Positions 24,833 through 33,703 of a stretch of 60,239 nucleotides of DNA are shown here, in pieces. Position 1 is the stretch's first letter. Every line of letters begins with the position of its first letter. The position numbers and the translations under genes are program-made. This stretch comes from Sphingomonas sp. Leaf208 (GTDB taxonomy: Bacteria > Pseudomonadota > Alphaproteobacteria > Sphingomonadales > Sphingomonadaceae). The DNA is taken from assembly GCF_001421415.1 (NCBI RefSeq), contig NZ_LMKH01000004.1, positions 2,545 to 62,783 of the forward strand, given 5' to 3'. The notes beneath the pieces were generated by a model. That model was not told the DNA's origin. It was given only the letters and a program-made list of their open reading frames with translations, and ran no database searches.

Positions 24833-26047
24833 GTGATACTCAACCGTCGACTGACCGTACGCCCGCTGATCGCGGCCGTCGCGCTAGGAACCACGGCACT
24901 CGTCGGTGTCGCAGGCGGGGCGATTGCCGCGGATAACGGTCGCACCAGCATCGCCGAGCGGTTCACGGCACCCGGGCCCGCTGCCGTCGCGTCGACAGGG
25001 GTGCATGCCTCGCTATCGGACATGGTCGAGGCCGTCGGACCGAGCGTCGTTCAAATCCAGGTCAAGCCCGCGTCTGCGCAGGAGCAGCAATTCGAACCGA
25101 CGCAGTTCGGGTCGGATGACAGCGAACTGGCCGATCGACTGGGTCAGCTGTTCGGGTTCGGCATGCAGGATCGCGGTGGGCAATCCGAGGCGCCACAACA
25201 GCAAGGCCCGCAGCGCGGATCGCTAGGCTCGGGGTTCATCGTCGATGCATCCGGGATCGTCATCACGAACAACCATGTCGTCAACGGCGCCGACCGCGTC
25301 ACCGTCCAGATGTCGGACGGCCGCGAGTTCGCCGGTCGCGTCCTGGGGCGTGATCCCAAGATCGATGTCGCCGTGGTGAAGATTGAAGGGCAGGGTAAGT
25401 TCACCCCGATCAAATGGGGCGACAGCGACCATATTCGCGTCGGAGATAGCGTGTTTGCCGTTGGCAGTCCGTTCGGCCTTGGCAATACCGTTACTTCCGG
25501 CATCGTTTCCGCACGCGGCCGCGAGATCGGAGCAGGGCCTTACGACGATTTTCTGCAGGTCGATGCTGCGATCAACAGCGGCAACTCGGGTGGTCCGCTG
25601 TTCGATAGCGCGGGCCGGGTCGTCGGTGTGAACACCGCGATCTTCTCGCCGACTGGCGGTAATGTTGGGATCGGGTTTGCGATACCTGCCGCCATGGCGC
25701 GGAAGGTCGCGCTTCAGATTGCGCAAACCGGCCATGTATCGCGTGGCAGGATCGGCGTCTCGTTGCAGGACCTGACACCGGAGATCGCCAGCGCGATGGG
25801 TTCGAACGTCACCAAGGGCGCGTTGATCGCCGAGGTTGAAGATGGCGGAGCAGCCGCGCGGTCCGGCCTGCAACGCGGCGACGTCGTTCGGCGCTTCGGA
25901 TCCAAGCCGGTCGATAATGGGCGCGACCTTGCCCGCGCCGTAGCGGAGGCTCGGATTGGTTCGATCGTTCCGACACAGGTGCTGCGTGACGGCCGCCAGA
26001 TTTCCCTGAACCTGCGCATCGCAGGCGAAGCAATAGGCCAGTCCTGA
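24833..26047 (+). CDS. HtrA/Deg-type periplasmic serine protease
   Basis: 404 residues from a GTG start with AAGGACAAAGACC upstream. A signal peptide covers residues 1-33 (AIA-AD). The trypsin-like domain has the triad His148 (ITNNHVV), Asp178 (DPKIDVAVVKI) and Ser252 (NSGNSGGP), with a glutamine-rich LA loop before the His. A single PDZ domain follows (about 300-395: GRIGVSLQDLTPEIASAMG, GDVVRRFGSKPVDN). DegP and MucD have two PDZ domains, so this is a one-PDZ form like DegS, but with a cleavable signal. It degrades misfolded envelope proteins. An OmpR-type regulator and sensor kinase follow, an envelope-stress arrangement. Confidence 0.92.
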   Translation: MILNRRLTVRPLIAAVALGTTALVGVAGGAIAADNGRTSIAERFTAPGPAAVASTGVHASLSDMVEAVGPSVVQIQVKPASAQEQQFEPTQFGSDDSELADRLGQLFGFGMQDRGGQSEAPQQQGPQRGSLGSGFIVDASGIVITNNHVVNGADRVTVQMSDGREFAGRVLGRDPKIDVAVVKIEGQGKFTPIKWGDSDHIRVGDSVFAVGSPFGLGNTVTSGIVSARGREIGAGPYDDFLQVDAAINSGNSGGPLFDSAGRVVGVNTAIFSPTGGNVGIGFAIPAAMARKVALQIAQTGHVSRGRIGVSLQDLTPEIASAMGSNVTKGALIAEVEDGGAAARSGLQRGDVVRRFGSKPVDNGRDLARAVAEARIGSIVPTQVLRDGRQISLNLRIAGEAIGQS

Positions 26048-26112
26048 GCCCATGGAACCGGGGGGCGGTACACGCGTCCGCTCCCTGACACCTCGAATGG
26101 AACGGTCTGACC

Positions 26113-26790
26113 TTGAAGCTGCTCCTGATCGAAGACGACGCACAGACCGCAGACTATGTTCGCCGCGGGCTGGTGGAGCTTGGCCATGTGTCCGATCACG
26201 CCGCCACCGGCATCGATGGCCTCACTGCCGCAATCGTCGGCCGATATGACGCGATCATTCTCGACCGGAACCTGCCCGAGCTCGATGGACTGTCAGTGCT
26301 GAAGGCATTGCGTGCGAAAGGAGATCGGACGCCGGTACTGCTTCTATCGGCCCTGGGGCAGGTGGACGACAAGATCGCGGGCCTTCAGGCCGGTAGCGAC
26401 GATTATCTGGCCAAGCCCTTCTCGTTTGGCGAACTCGTTGCACGCCTGGAGGCGATAGTCCGTCGGCACAGCGACACCGACACGACGCAAGGTACCCGCC
26501 AGACGGGCTCCTTGACGCTCGACCTGCTCGGCCGCACGGCCATGCGCAACGGCCGGCGTATAGAACTGCTCAACAAGGAGTATCAGCTGCTCGACTATCT
26601 GACCCGCCATGCCGGGCAGGTGGTGACGCGGACGATGCTGATCGAGGCGATCTGGGATTACAATTTCGATCCGGGGACGAACGTCGTCGACGTCCATGTC
26701 AGCCGCCTGCGTGCCAAGATCGACGGTCCAGACGATAGTCCGATGATCCGAACCGTCCGCGGCTCGGGCTATAGGCTGGATGCTGTCTGA
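26113..26790 (+). CDS. OmpR-family response regulator
   Basis: 225 residues from a TTG start. The receiver domain has the acidic pair IEDD, phospho-acceptor Asp51 in ILDRNLPELDG, Ser/Thr in LLLSAL and Lys in YLAKPF. The C-terminal winged helix (about 130-222) contains NKEYQLLDYLTRHAGQVVTRTMLIEAIWDYNFDPGTNVVDVHVSRLRAKI. It binds DNA when phosphorylated by the kinase that starts 2 bp after its stop. The HtrA gene 66 bp upstream suggests an envelope-stress regulon that may include that protease. Confidence 0.93.
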   Translation: MKLLLIEDDAQTADYVRRGLVELGHVSDHAATGIDGLTAAIVGRYDAIILDRNLPELDGLSVLKALRAKGDRTPVLLLSALGQVDDKIAGLQAGSDDYLAKPFSFGELVARLEAIVRRHSDTDTTQGTRQTGSLTLDLLGRTAMRNGRRIELLNKEYQLLDYLTRHAGQVVTRTMLIEAIWDYNFDPGTNVVDVHVSRLRAKIDGPDDSPMIRTVRGSGYRLDAV

Positions 26791-26792
26791 CG

Positions 26793-28142
26793 ATGCGCTG
26801 GCCGTCGACAGCCGCGCTGCGCGGTGCGCTTTGGATCACGCTGATCGCGTTGATCGCGACCGGGATCGCCCTGAGCGTACAATATGTCCAGACGGTACGC
26901 CTGCTCGACGCCCGCGCGCAGGCAGCGGTCGACGACGAGACGGCAGGGCTTATCGAGCGGTATCAGAGCGAGGGGCCATTTGCCGTGGCGCAGGCCGTGT
27001 CCCGTGCGGTCGGGCGCCCGCGCGTTACAGACTTCATCTATCTCATGACCGACGCTTCGGGCGAGCCGATCGCGGGAAACCTGGCAAAATGGCCCGGCGA
27101 GATCGACCGTACCGGGTATCGTAGTTTCGATACGCAGGTCGCGACGACGCGGGGCTTGGTGATCGAGCGACAGGTCGCCGCGCGTACGGTGCTTCTCGGC
27201 AACGACTATCGGCTGCTCGTCGGCAGCCTCTCGGACGATCGCCGCCTGCTGCATGACCGCTATATCTCCGCACTGGCCTGGTCGCTGATGGCTACCGGCG
27301 TGATCGGCCTGCTGTTCGGCTTCTGGTACAGCCGGCGCGGGCTCGCCTTTCTCGATGCTGCCAGCACCGCCGGCGATCGTTTTCGAGCCGGGCATCTGGA
27401 CGAGCGCTTGCCCGTGACGGGGCGAGGCGATGAATATGACCGCCTTGCAGCGACACTGAACCATAGCTTTGCGGAGATCGAACGCCTGGTGGATTCGCTG
27501 CGAACCGCGACCGATGCGCTTGCTCATGATCTGAAGACGCCGCTGACGCGTATCCGGTCCCGGCTCGAACTTGCGGCCCTTGGCGGGGATCAAAATGATG
27601 CGATGTCGGATATGCGCAGTGATCTCGATGCCCTGCTCCGGACGATCGACGACACGCTACGACTGGCTAGAGCGGAAACGACGATGGCCAGCGAATTCGT
27701 TCCTGTCGATCTGGCGGCAATCGTCGGCGAGGCCGTTGAACTGTTCGAACCCGTAGCCGACGATCGGGGGCTCTTACTGAATGCCAAAGTATCGCCTGCA
27801 ATAGTCAGCGGTGTGCGATCGCTACTCGGACAACTCGTCACGAACTTAATCGACAATGCGATCAAATATACGCCCCCAGGCGGTCTCGTGTCAGTCAGCC
27901 TCGGCCACCGTCGTGACGGGCTGTGGTTGATCGTGTCCGATACCGGGCTGGGGATACATCCGGATCAACGCGAGCATGCCTTGTCACGTTTTGTCAGGCT
28001 CGACGCTAGCCGTAATTCCGAAGGCAGTGGCCTTGGACTCAATATCGCGCTCGTTGCCGCAAGGGTTCACGGCGCCCGCCTTGCTTTAGCCGACAACACC
28101 CCGGGACTAAGGGCGGAAGTTCACTTCCCAAATGCAATATAA
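26793..28142 (+). CDS. Sensor histidine kinase (HAMP, two transmembrane helices)
   Basis: 449 residues. A first helix at about residues 11-30, a periplasmic domain (31-158), a second helix (160-180), a HAMP linker (183-235), the dimerisation helix with His245 in LAHDLKTPLTRIRSRLE, and an ATPase domain with the N-box LVTNLIDNAIKYTPPG, SDTGLGIHPDQ and GSGLGLNIALVAARVHG. This is a classical membrane sensor partnered with the preceding regulator. The periplasmic domain has no recognised ligand-binding fold. Confidence 0.93.
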   Translation: MRWPSTAALRGALWITLIALIATGIALSVQYVQTVRLLDARAQAAVDDETAGLIERYQSEGPFAVAQAVSRAVGRPRVTDFIYLMTDASGEPIAGNLAKWPGEIDRTGYRSFDTQVATTRGLVIERQVAARTVLLGNDYRLLVGSLSDDRRLLHDRYISALAWSLMATGVIGLLFGFWYSRRGLAFLDAASTAGDRFRAGHLDERLPVTGRGDEYDRLAATLNHSFAEIERLVDSLRTATDALAHDLKTPLTRIRSRLELAALGGDQNDAMSDMRSDLDALLRTIDDTLRLARAETTMASEFVPVDLAAIVGEAVELFEPVADDRGLLLNAKVSPAIVSGVRSLLGQLVTNLIDNAIKYTPPGGLVSVSLGHRRDGLWLIVSDTGLGIHPDQREHALSRFVRLDASRNSEGSGLGLNIALVAARVHGARLALADNTPGLRAEVHFPNAI

Positions 28143-28291
28143 AATTGCCGCCTGTAAGGCAAATAAGTTTCCGCGTCGGTGCGCAAATGCCCCCGAACGG
28201 CACCTACATTCTGTGAAGTCAGATTCTAAGATCGAAAGTCCGGGCTTTCCCGTGTCTCTCTTGAGGTCAGCTCAAGAGCGGCAGGAAACGG

Positions 28292-28321
28292 AAAAGGGCG
28301 CCCAATATTACTTGGACGCCC
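28292..28321 (-). terminator. Rho-independent terminator for the small lipoprotein gene
   Basis: The minus strand reads GGGCGTCCAA-GTAATA-TTGGGCGCCC followed by TTTTC, a strong stem with one mismatch and a short T-run. It lies about 50 bp after the lipoprotein stop, between two convergent genes. Confidence 0.7.
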
Positions 28322-28368
28322 CTCCAGAGCGAGCTGTGCTTGGGAGCGGCTCGTCCTGTCTCATAAAA

Positions 28369-28638
28369 TTACATGCCGTTCGACAGGTTCGTGTCGGGAT
28401 CATTCGTTCGCATGTCTTCAGCCTGATTTTGACCGGTTGCGCGAACGGCATCGGCTTTGTTCTCCAGACGATCCTCAACTGCTTCGTTATCGACCCGGTC
28501 CGCGGCATCCTCGAGGTTATCTGCAACCGCTTCGGTGTTGGATTCGATCTTGTCTGCGGCCTGTTCGCGTGGGCTGGAGTTGCAGGCCGAAAGCGAAGCG
28601 AGTCCTGCTGCAATCGCGATTACGAATGTCTTCTTCAT
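28369..28638 (-). CDS. Small lipoprotein
   Basis: 89 residues from ATG 28638 (GGGGATCGAAA upstream). A lipoprotein signal peptide ends in the lipobox LSAC, so Cys19 should be acylated and the protein membrane-anchored. The mature part is highly charged and helical (REQAADKIESNTEAVADNLE, then a DAADRVDNEAVEDRLENKADAV stretch), with an approximate heptad-like repeat of Ala, Asp and Asn. It resembles small stress-related alphaproteobacterial lipoproteins, but no function is known to me. A terminator follows it. Confidence 0.8.
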   Translation of the reverse strand: MKKTFVIAIAAGLASLSACNSSPREQAADKIESNTEAVADNLEDAADRVDNEAVEDRLENKADAVRATGQNQAEDMRTNDPDTNLSNGM

Positions 28639-28728
28639 TTTCGATCCCCTGTTTTTGACTGCGTGTTCTTGTGGCGTAATCGCTGACCGGAGGCTTTGTT
28701 CCTGTTCATCAGGCACTTCACCTCGTCG

Positions 28729-29742
28729 TTACGACGACAACAGCTTGGCGATCCAGCGGCTGCGATCGAACTGGGCGCAGATCATGACGATCGCCGCGGT
28801 CAGCGGCACCGCGATCAGTGCGCCGGCGATGCCCCATACCCAGCTCCAGAACGTCATCGCGACGATGATAGCCAGCGGCGACAGCGACAGCTGCTTGCCC
28901 TGCAGGATCGGGTAGACGACGTTGCTGATCGTCATCTGCAGGACCACGAATCCTGCGAACACCAGCAACGGCATCTGCCACCCGCCGAACTGGATGAACG
29001 CGAAGAGCACAGGCGGGACGATGCCGACGATGTTGCCGATGACGGGGACGAAATTGAGCAGGAAGTTGAGGATGCCCCAGACCAGCACCAGCTCGAGCCC
29101 CGTCATCCACGACCACAAAGATGACGCGACGCCGGTCAGGATGCTGGTCGCGAGCGTGGTGCCGAGATAGCGGCGGATCTGGCCGGAAATCTTTTCGCCG
29201 ACCTCGAGCATGTCGCGTCGCGCACCGCCCTCGAACATCTCGTACAGCTTGCGCCGAAGCCGTGGCACTTCGGGCAGGCCGAGCATCACCACGATGCCGA
29301 TGAAGCCGACATAGGTGACGAAGGCGTAGACGCCGCTCGCCAGCATCTGGACCAGCATCGTGATCCGCTGCCGGTTGATCGTCCCGGCGATCGGCACGCC
29401 GCGATCCGCCGCCCAAGTGGCGAGGTGGTTATAACCGCGCTCGAGACCTGCCCATTGCGAGGCAACCGCGCCGATCACCTGACCGACCGACAGGTACACC
29501 GCAGCGGCGAACGCTCCGAGGATCGTGACCAGCGACAGGAGGGTCAGCGTATAGGCGACCCAGGAGGGCATGAACCGCGCAAGCCAGCGTTTCAGGGGCC
29601 AGAGCGCGGCGACGATGATTGCGGCAAAGGCGATCGGCATGATGACCGCAAAGCCGATGCGCAGCGCGGCGATCAACAGGATCGCGGTGATGATGCCGAG
29701 CAGGCGGTTGCGGTAGCGGTCCTGCACGGGGATGTCGGTCAT
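28729..29742 (-). CDS. AI-2E family transporter
   Basis: 337 residues with about eight helices. Family signatures include LRIGFAVIMPIAFAAIIVAALWPLKRWL near the N terminus, GILNFLLNFVPVIGNIVGIVPPVLFAFI and ISNVVYPILQGKQLSLSPLAIIVAMTFWSWVWGIAGALIAVPL near the C terminus. Characterised relatives export autoinducer-2 or act as Na+/H+ antiporters, so the substrate is open. Its ATG overlaps the stop of the YihY-like gene (ATGA), making a two-gene operon. Confidence 0.88.
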   Translation of the reverse strand: MTDIPVQDRYRNRLLGIITAILLIAALRIGFAVIMPIAFAAIIVAALWPLKRWLARFMPSWVAYTLTLLSLVTILGAFAAAVYLSVGQVIGAVASQWAGLERGYNHLATWAADRGVPIAGTINRQRITMLVQMLASGVYAFVTYVGFIGIVVMLGLPEVPRLRRKLYEMFEGGARRDMLEVGEKISGQIRRYLGTTLATSILTGVASSLWSWMTGLELVLVWGILNFLLNFVPVIGNIVGIVPPVLFAFIQFGGWQMPLLVFAGFVVLQMTISNVVYPILQGKQLSLSPLAIIVAMTFWSWVWGIAGALIAVPLTAAIVMICAQFDRSRWIAKLLSS

Positions 29743-30635
29743 TCGTCACGTTCCTTTATGTGTTCGCCGGCATGGCACATGGCTTCGGCATTGAGGCGCG
29801 CGCCCAGCAGAAGGGCCCAGGCCGACACCATCAGCCAGAGCATCAGCACCACGACCGCGGACAGCGAGCCATAGGTGTCGTCGAAGCGCGCGAACCGCGC
29901 GACATAGGCGCGAAACATCATCGTCGCGGTCAGCCAAAGGGCAACGCCGGCGATCGTGCCGGGCAGGGCGCTGCGCCACACGATAGCCTCCGACGCCGGG
30001 GCATAGCGATACAGGATGATCAGGCCGCCACCTGCGCCGAGCGTCAACGAACCGAACAGCGTGATCGCCGACGCCAGCCGGGCACCCGGCAGTCCGTCGG
30101 GAACATAGCTCTGGAGGAAAGTGAGGACGGACAGTGAGATAAGCGCTGTCAGTACGAGCGCGGCGCAGCTCAGGACTACGATCGTCGACACCAGTTGTCG
30201 GCGCAGTCCGCTACGCTCGCGTTCGATCCGATAGGCTAGGTTGATTCCGTGAAGCAGCGACCGTCCCGCACGACGCGCACCGAACAGCGCGATCCCGAGC
30301 GACACGATCAGCGTGACGATCCCGTCGCCACCGCTGGCAAGTCCGCGGTTCAGGTTCGCGGCCACCAAATGCTGTGCGCTGACCGGCAGGATGGCGACGA
30401 TCCTGTCCATATTGTCGGCGACTGCGGTTGGTGGAACCACCATGCCATAAACGCCCGCAATTTCGCCGGCGAGCGGGATCATCGCCAGGAAGGCGGCAAA
30501 CGCGATCGAACTCGCCGCGATGCCGAAATCGTCACGCAGCGCGCTACGGACCGTTCGGACCGATAGCACAGTCCACAGCCCGATCCGACCAAGCTTGGGT
30601 AGACATCTTGACACGCAGCAAACGAAAGCCGGCAC
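29739..30635 (-). CDS. YihY/BrkB-family membrane protein
   Basis: Up to 298 residues with six helices. YihY-type features are ALRDDFGIAASSIAFAAFLAMIPL, the NRGLASGGDGIVTLIVSLGIALFGARRAG loop and DDTYGSLSAVVVLMLWLMVSAWALLLGARLNAE near the C terminus. The family is widespread and poorly characterised, with no accepted enzymatic role. The GTG at 30635 gives the longest form but has a weak ribosome-binding site; a start some 25 codons later is possible. It is the first gene of a two-gene unit with the AI-2E protein. Confidence 0.83.
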   Translation of the reverse strand: MPAFVCCVSRCLPKLGRIGLWTVLSVRTVRSALRDDFGIAASSIAFAAFLAMIPLAGEIAGVYGMVVPPTAVADNMDRIVAILPVSAQHLVAANLNRGLASGGDGIVTLIVSLGIALFGARRAGRSLLHGINLAYRIERERSGLRRQLVSTIVVLSCAALVLTALISLSVLTFLQSYVPDGLPGARLASAITLFGSLTLGAGGGLIILYRYAPASEAIVWRSALPGTIAGVALWLTATMMFRAYVARFARFDDTYGSLSAVVVLMLWLMVSAWALLLGARLNAEAMCHAGEHIKERDE

Positions 30636-31523
30636 GAAGGATTTGGCTACCCTTCAAGTCCGTAGCCATCATGGGTCAGTATTTCCGGTCCAGGGATCAG
30701 CCGTGAAGCCGCGGCAGGAAAGATCGATCACGGTCAGCTCCACGTTGCTCCGGCATACCGTTCGAGATGGGGACGGGGTTCCGCGCAATCGTTAGCATCG
30801 TCGTCACCTACCGCAGTCCATTTGTGAGGAGGGCCAAAGTCGTTCTCGGGGTGCAACGAGCGCCCTTCAACCAGCGGTCGCGCGTCGGAAGGCAGCGCTC
30901 GCAGAATCATCCCGCGGTTGATGGGCCGAAGGGGCGTCGGCATATTTCGCGCAGGCGGAACTCGACCGCCCGTTCCGGAGATGATCGCTTTTATTGATGC
31001 TCACCGCGATGCCTTTGGGTCGGGCCGATCTGCCGTGTCCTGCTGATCGCCCCATCCACCTATTACGAGCACGTCGCGCAGCGACAGGACCCATCGCGTC
31101 TGCCGGCACGCGCGTGAGGATCTGATCCTCAAGCCCGAGACTGGTCGCGTGGCTTGAAATCACACAAATGGTGATCCCTGCGGAATCGAACCCGTGCTTC
31201 AGCCGTGGACCCGTAAAACTCTTTGTTATCAACGCCGGTTTCCCGATTGGCCCTCATTGTTAATTCAATAAGATTCAATGACTTACGGGGGACTGGTGCA
31301 TCGGTCGCGGTCGCGGTCGCGGTTCGAGTGCAGGTGGCGGGAACCCAGGCGAGGACAATGACTTCGCCACCTCAATAAGTGGAGGAATAACAGGAGGACG
31401 CGGTTCGAAGGCGTAATGGCGGGGTTGGGGGCTCCAACCCGACATTGCCCCTCTCCAATCGCTAAAACATTCCATCCTGCTTTATGATATAGAAATGTCA
31501 GATACGCTGGCCTAACAAGTGTT
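30636..31523. other. Intergenic stretch, about 890 bp
   Basis: No protein gene is supported, although frames exist on both strands (for example 30867-31232 on the minus strand, without ribosome-binding site or domain). It contains a tRNA-3'-end-like sequence at 31169-31194 and three tandem copies of CGGTCG with a fourth partial copy at 31302-31325. The mix of broken features suggests recombination debris at the edge of the accessory region that follows. Confidence 0.5.
31169..31194 (-). other. tRNA 3'-end-like sequence, possible attachment-site remnant
   Basis: The minus strand reads CGGGTTCGATTCC then GCAGGGATCACCA, matching the T-loop and CCA end of a tRNA. The T-stem cannot pair unless one C is added, and no D- or anticodon arm is found upstream. 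It is therefore not a functional tRNA but could be the tRNA fragment left by an integrative element. Confidence 0.35.
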
Positions 31524-31838
31524 ATGTTCAGCGCAGATTTCGAAGCCGCGAAGACAGGTCAGCGTGGCGCGGCCCGATCAGCGATCGGCTTAGATGCCGA
31601 GCTTGATGGCTTGCATCGCACGTTGTGCCGAGTTTCGGATATTTCAGTCAGTGGTGCACGGCTCAGGACGTACTCCGCACTTAAGGTCGGTTCTGTCATC
31701 TGGTTGACCCTCCCGTTGGTAGGACAAGTGTCGGCAACCGTGAAATGGGCAGATGAGTACAATTCGGGCTGCCAGTTTGCCGAACCGCTGGAGCCTGCGA
31801 TGATCGAGGCTTTGCTGGTGGAAGCGGGGCGGAAGTAG
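31524..31838 (+). CDS. PilZ-domain protein
   Basis: 104 residues, essentially a single PilZ domain. The cyclic-di-GMP motifs are present: RxxxR in QRGAARSAIG and DISVSGARL (D/N-x-S-x-x-G), followed by the beta-barrel strands VGSVIWLTLPLVGQVSATVKWADEYNSGCQF. It should bind cyclic-di-GMP and act as an adaptor; the target is unknown. It is monocistronic, about 9 kb from the diguanylate cyclase gene. Confidence 0.85.
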   Translation: MFSADFEAAKTGQRGAARSAIGLDAELDGLHRTLCRVSDISVSGARLRTYSALKVGSVIWLTLPLVGQVSATVKWADEYNSGCQFAEPLEPAMIEALLVEAGRK

Positions 31839-31913
31839 GTGTCGTGCTGACAGGTCAGGTGCCAGTATGTCATTTGCCTCGTTGAAAACGACGGGCGATA
31901 AGTTCGTCTCTGC

Positions 31914-32312
31914 TTATCTCAGGCGCCCCCGCACGTCGTCAGCGCTAGGGAAGTCGGCAATGCGACGAACGAACGATCCGTACATCCTAAGCGGGTCACT
32001 GCCGTCGGGTAGCGTGTAGATCGTGGACGATGACAGAACGTCCGTCGCCGGGTCGAAAACAGACTGCCCATTGCTCAGCGTGATCGTCGTCTTAAACGGA
32101 ATTGTACGATGGAAGGTGATGACCACCCGATCGCCCTCGATATTGTACGTGCCCACCACCTCGGCCGCCTCACCGACTCTTATTTCCCCAGCGCGTAGAA
32201 CGAAAAAGTTCATGGCCGTTCGATCGAGCGACTGTTCTTCCTCGAGATAAAACCATTCGCCTCTCAGGGCATCTTCAGTGATCGTCGCTATCCTTGCTCC
32301 CATGCCGATCAT
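31914..32312 (-). CDS. Hypothetical protein
   Basis: About 132 residues if it starts at ATG 32312; the frame remains open to 32405, and ATG 32303 is also possible. It reads as a compact beta-rich soluble protein (LRGEWFYLEEEQSLDRTAMNFFVLRAGEIRVGEAAEVVGTYNIEGDRVVITFHR), reminiscent of small lipocalin-like or DUF-type barrels, but I cannot name a family. No signal peptide. It is divergent from the small gene at 32356. Confidence 0.55.
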   Translation of the reverse strand: MIGMGARIATITEDALRGEWFYLEEEQSLDRTAMNFFVLRAGEIRVGEAAEVVGTYNIEGDRVVITFHRTIPFKTTITLSNGQSVFDPATDVLSSSTIYTLPDGSDPLRMYGSFVRRIADFPSADDVRGRLR

Positions 32313-32355
32313 TCTATGAACTCGCGGACGGAAACGGAAGGCGTAGGTTCCCGCA

Positions 32356-32613
32356 ATGACTGACTTTGATGGTTCCCTAGATCTCGAACTGAGTGTGGCG
32401 TGCAACCGCCTTGCTGCTTGGGTTGGGCCGTTGCCCGAAGGGCAAGTGATCGATCCTGCGTCTGGCCTGACAGAGCGCGACCTAGCGATGATTCTACGCC
32501 GCCTTTATGCGACGCGAGAATACGCCCCAAGCAAGACCGCTACCGGGAATGCGGCCGAGGACCGCTACGGTAGGCTATCCGTGCCAGTCATAAAGAAGGG
32601 GCCATGGGCATGA
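32356..32613 (+). CDS. Small hypothetical protein
   Basis: 85 residues, ATG start with a modest upstream GGTTCCC. The middle (DPASGLTERDLAMILRRLYATREYAP) looks like a folded helical segment. No domain is recognised and no neighbour clarifies the role. It is divergent from the gene ending at 31914; the two cannot both use their longest frames, supporting the shorter minus-strand start. Confidence 0.45.
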   Translation: MTDFDGSLDLELSVACNRLAAWVGPLPEGQVIDPASGLTERDLAMILRRLYATREYAPSKTATGNAAEDRYGRLSVPVIKKGPWA

Positions 32614-33000
32614 TCAAATGGGTCGACACGCACGACGGCAGGTAAGTCGATATCCGACACCGACCTTTAAAGCCTCTACGCCGTGGGCGGCAGCAGGTGC
32701 GACATGGAAGACGGCGTCTCGCGAATGGTTGTTGCGGCGCAACAGGCGCTGCCGCTACTATGGACCGTCGCGGCGGGCATCTTACACCGTGCTCGTCACA
32801 CGCGTTCGTCGCGGCATTGTTTCATTTTGAGAATCAGCGGGTATTGCCTACCGTATAGGTAAGTGTCAGTATTGTGACATCGCAGCGGGTTGAGCATTCC
32901 CAAGACGCCTCCCCGCTGCGGTGCTTCCGGTTTCTATGCAGGACTGCCGCATGAAGCGATTCTATTTGCCAGACGGCGCTCGATAGCGGTAACTCCCTGT
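32614..33000. other. Intergenic stretch, about 390 bp
   Basis: No supported gene. It contains short direct repeats (TACCGTATAGGTAAGTGTC near 32850) in the likely promoter region of the following gene, but no recognised operator. Confidence 0.4.
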
Positions 33001-33588
33001 ATGGGAACCTTTTTAAAGCTGGCTGCCGCTTTCCTCGCATGGAGTTTCACCGCGGTTCCTGCGCAGGCCGCAGTGACGATTACGTTCTGGAGCCACGAGC
33101 TTGGCAACAGCTTCCCCCATGCATTTTTCACGTTGCGCGGAATACCCGATGTTGGTGGCGCGCCGGTTGATACGAATGTCGGGTTCACTGCTAAATCAGT
33201 CTCGCCAGCACTCTTGATGGGGCCCGTTGCGGGAAAGCTCGACATTGCCAAGCCAGGGTACATTGCTGGCAGTGATGCACAATTCTCAGTTGTGATGAGC
33301 GATGCACAGTATGGAGCGGTGCTGCGGTTGGTCGATGCGTGGAGCGAGGGGAAGCCCGACAGCGTGTATCGCCTATCAGATCACAACTGTGTGACCTTCG
33401 TGAAGGAAGCGGCGCGGATCGTTGGGCTTACAGGGCTCGACCAGCCGAAGCTGATGAAGAAACCTAGATCGTATCTGAAGGCCGTACAGGCTGGGAATGC
33501 CGGCCGCATCACGCCGCTTGGCCTTCACGGCAAGGCTTATCTTGCCAGTCTTGCTCCCGTCGCTCTGACTGCCGAGATGCCCAGGTGA
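33001..33588 (+). CDS. Exported protein, possible permuted papain-fold enzyme
   Basis: 195 residues. Residues 1-23 are a signal peptide (VPAQA-AV). The mature sequence has an early His in FWSHELGNSFPHAFFTLRGIP and a later Cys in LSDHNCVTFVKEAARIVGL. His before Cys is the order of circularly permuted NlpC/P60-type proteins (LRAT/YiiX-like) that hydrolyse or transfer acyl groups. That assignment rests on two motifs only. The upstream frame to 32890 adds no signal-like sequence. A structured GC-rich repeat lies just downstream. Confidence 0.6.
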   Translation: MGTFLKLAAAFLAWSFTAVPAQAAVTITFWSHELGNSFPHAFFTLRGIPDVGGAPVDTNVGFTAKSVSPALLMGPVAGKLDIAKPGYIAGSDAQFSVVMSDAQYGAVLRLVDAWSEGKPDSVYRLSDHNCVTFVKEAARIVGLTGLDQPKLMKKPRSYLKAVQAGNAGRITPLGLHGKAYLASLAPVALTAEMPR

Positions 33589-33640
33589 ACTACCGTCGCG
33601 GTTGCTAAGCGGCTTAACCCTCCCCATGATTTGCCAGCCA

Positions 33641-33703
33641 AGGTCGTCCTCCGGCCTGGGCCGGCCCGCCTCGTGTTCTCTTGGCTATCGAGGCGGGCCG
33701 TTA
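33641..33703 (+). repeat. Structured GC-rich repeat, copy A
   Basis: GGTCGTCCTCCGGC (33642-33655) is followed by a small hairpin CCGGC-CTGG-GCCGG and a strong stem GGCCCGCCTCG (33663-33673) / CGAGGCGGGCC (33689-33699), then GT. Copy B at 57605-57660 keeps the first 14 bases exactly and the same pair of hairpins, with compensatory changes in the second stem. No T-run follows, so it is not a simple terminator. Orientation is arbitrary; on the minus strand the conserved block contains GGAGGA. Confidence 0.6.

Noticed and set aside
30867..31232. 121-codon minus-strand frame in the long gap
   Set aside because: It crosses the tRNA-like segment, has no ribosome-binding site and no family resemblance.
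31160..31260. Functional tRNA gene
   Set aside because: The T-stem does not pair as written and neither anticodon nor D arm can be built from the upstream sequence, so it is reported only as a tRNA-like fragment.
31302..31325. CRISPR or longer tandem array
   Set aside because: Only three and a partial copy of a 6-bp unit with no spacers; no CRISPR-like array was found anywhere in the window.
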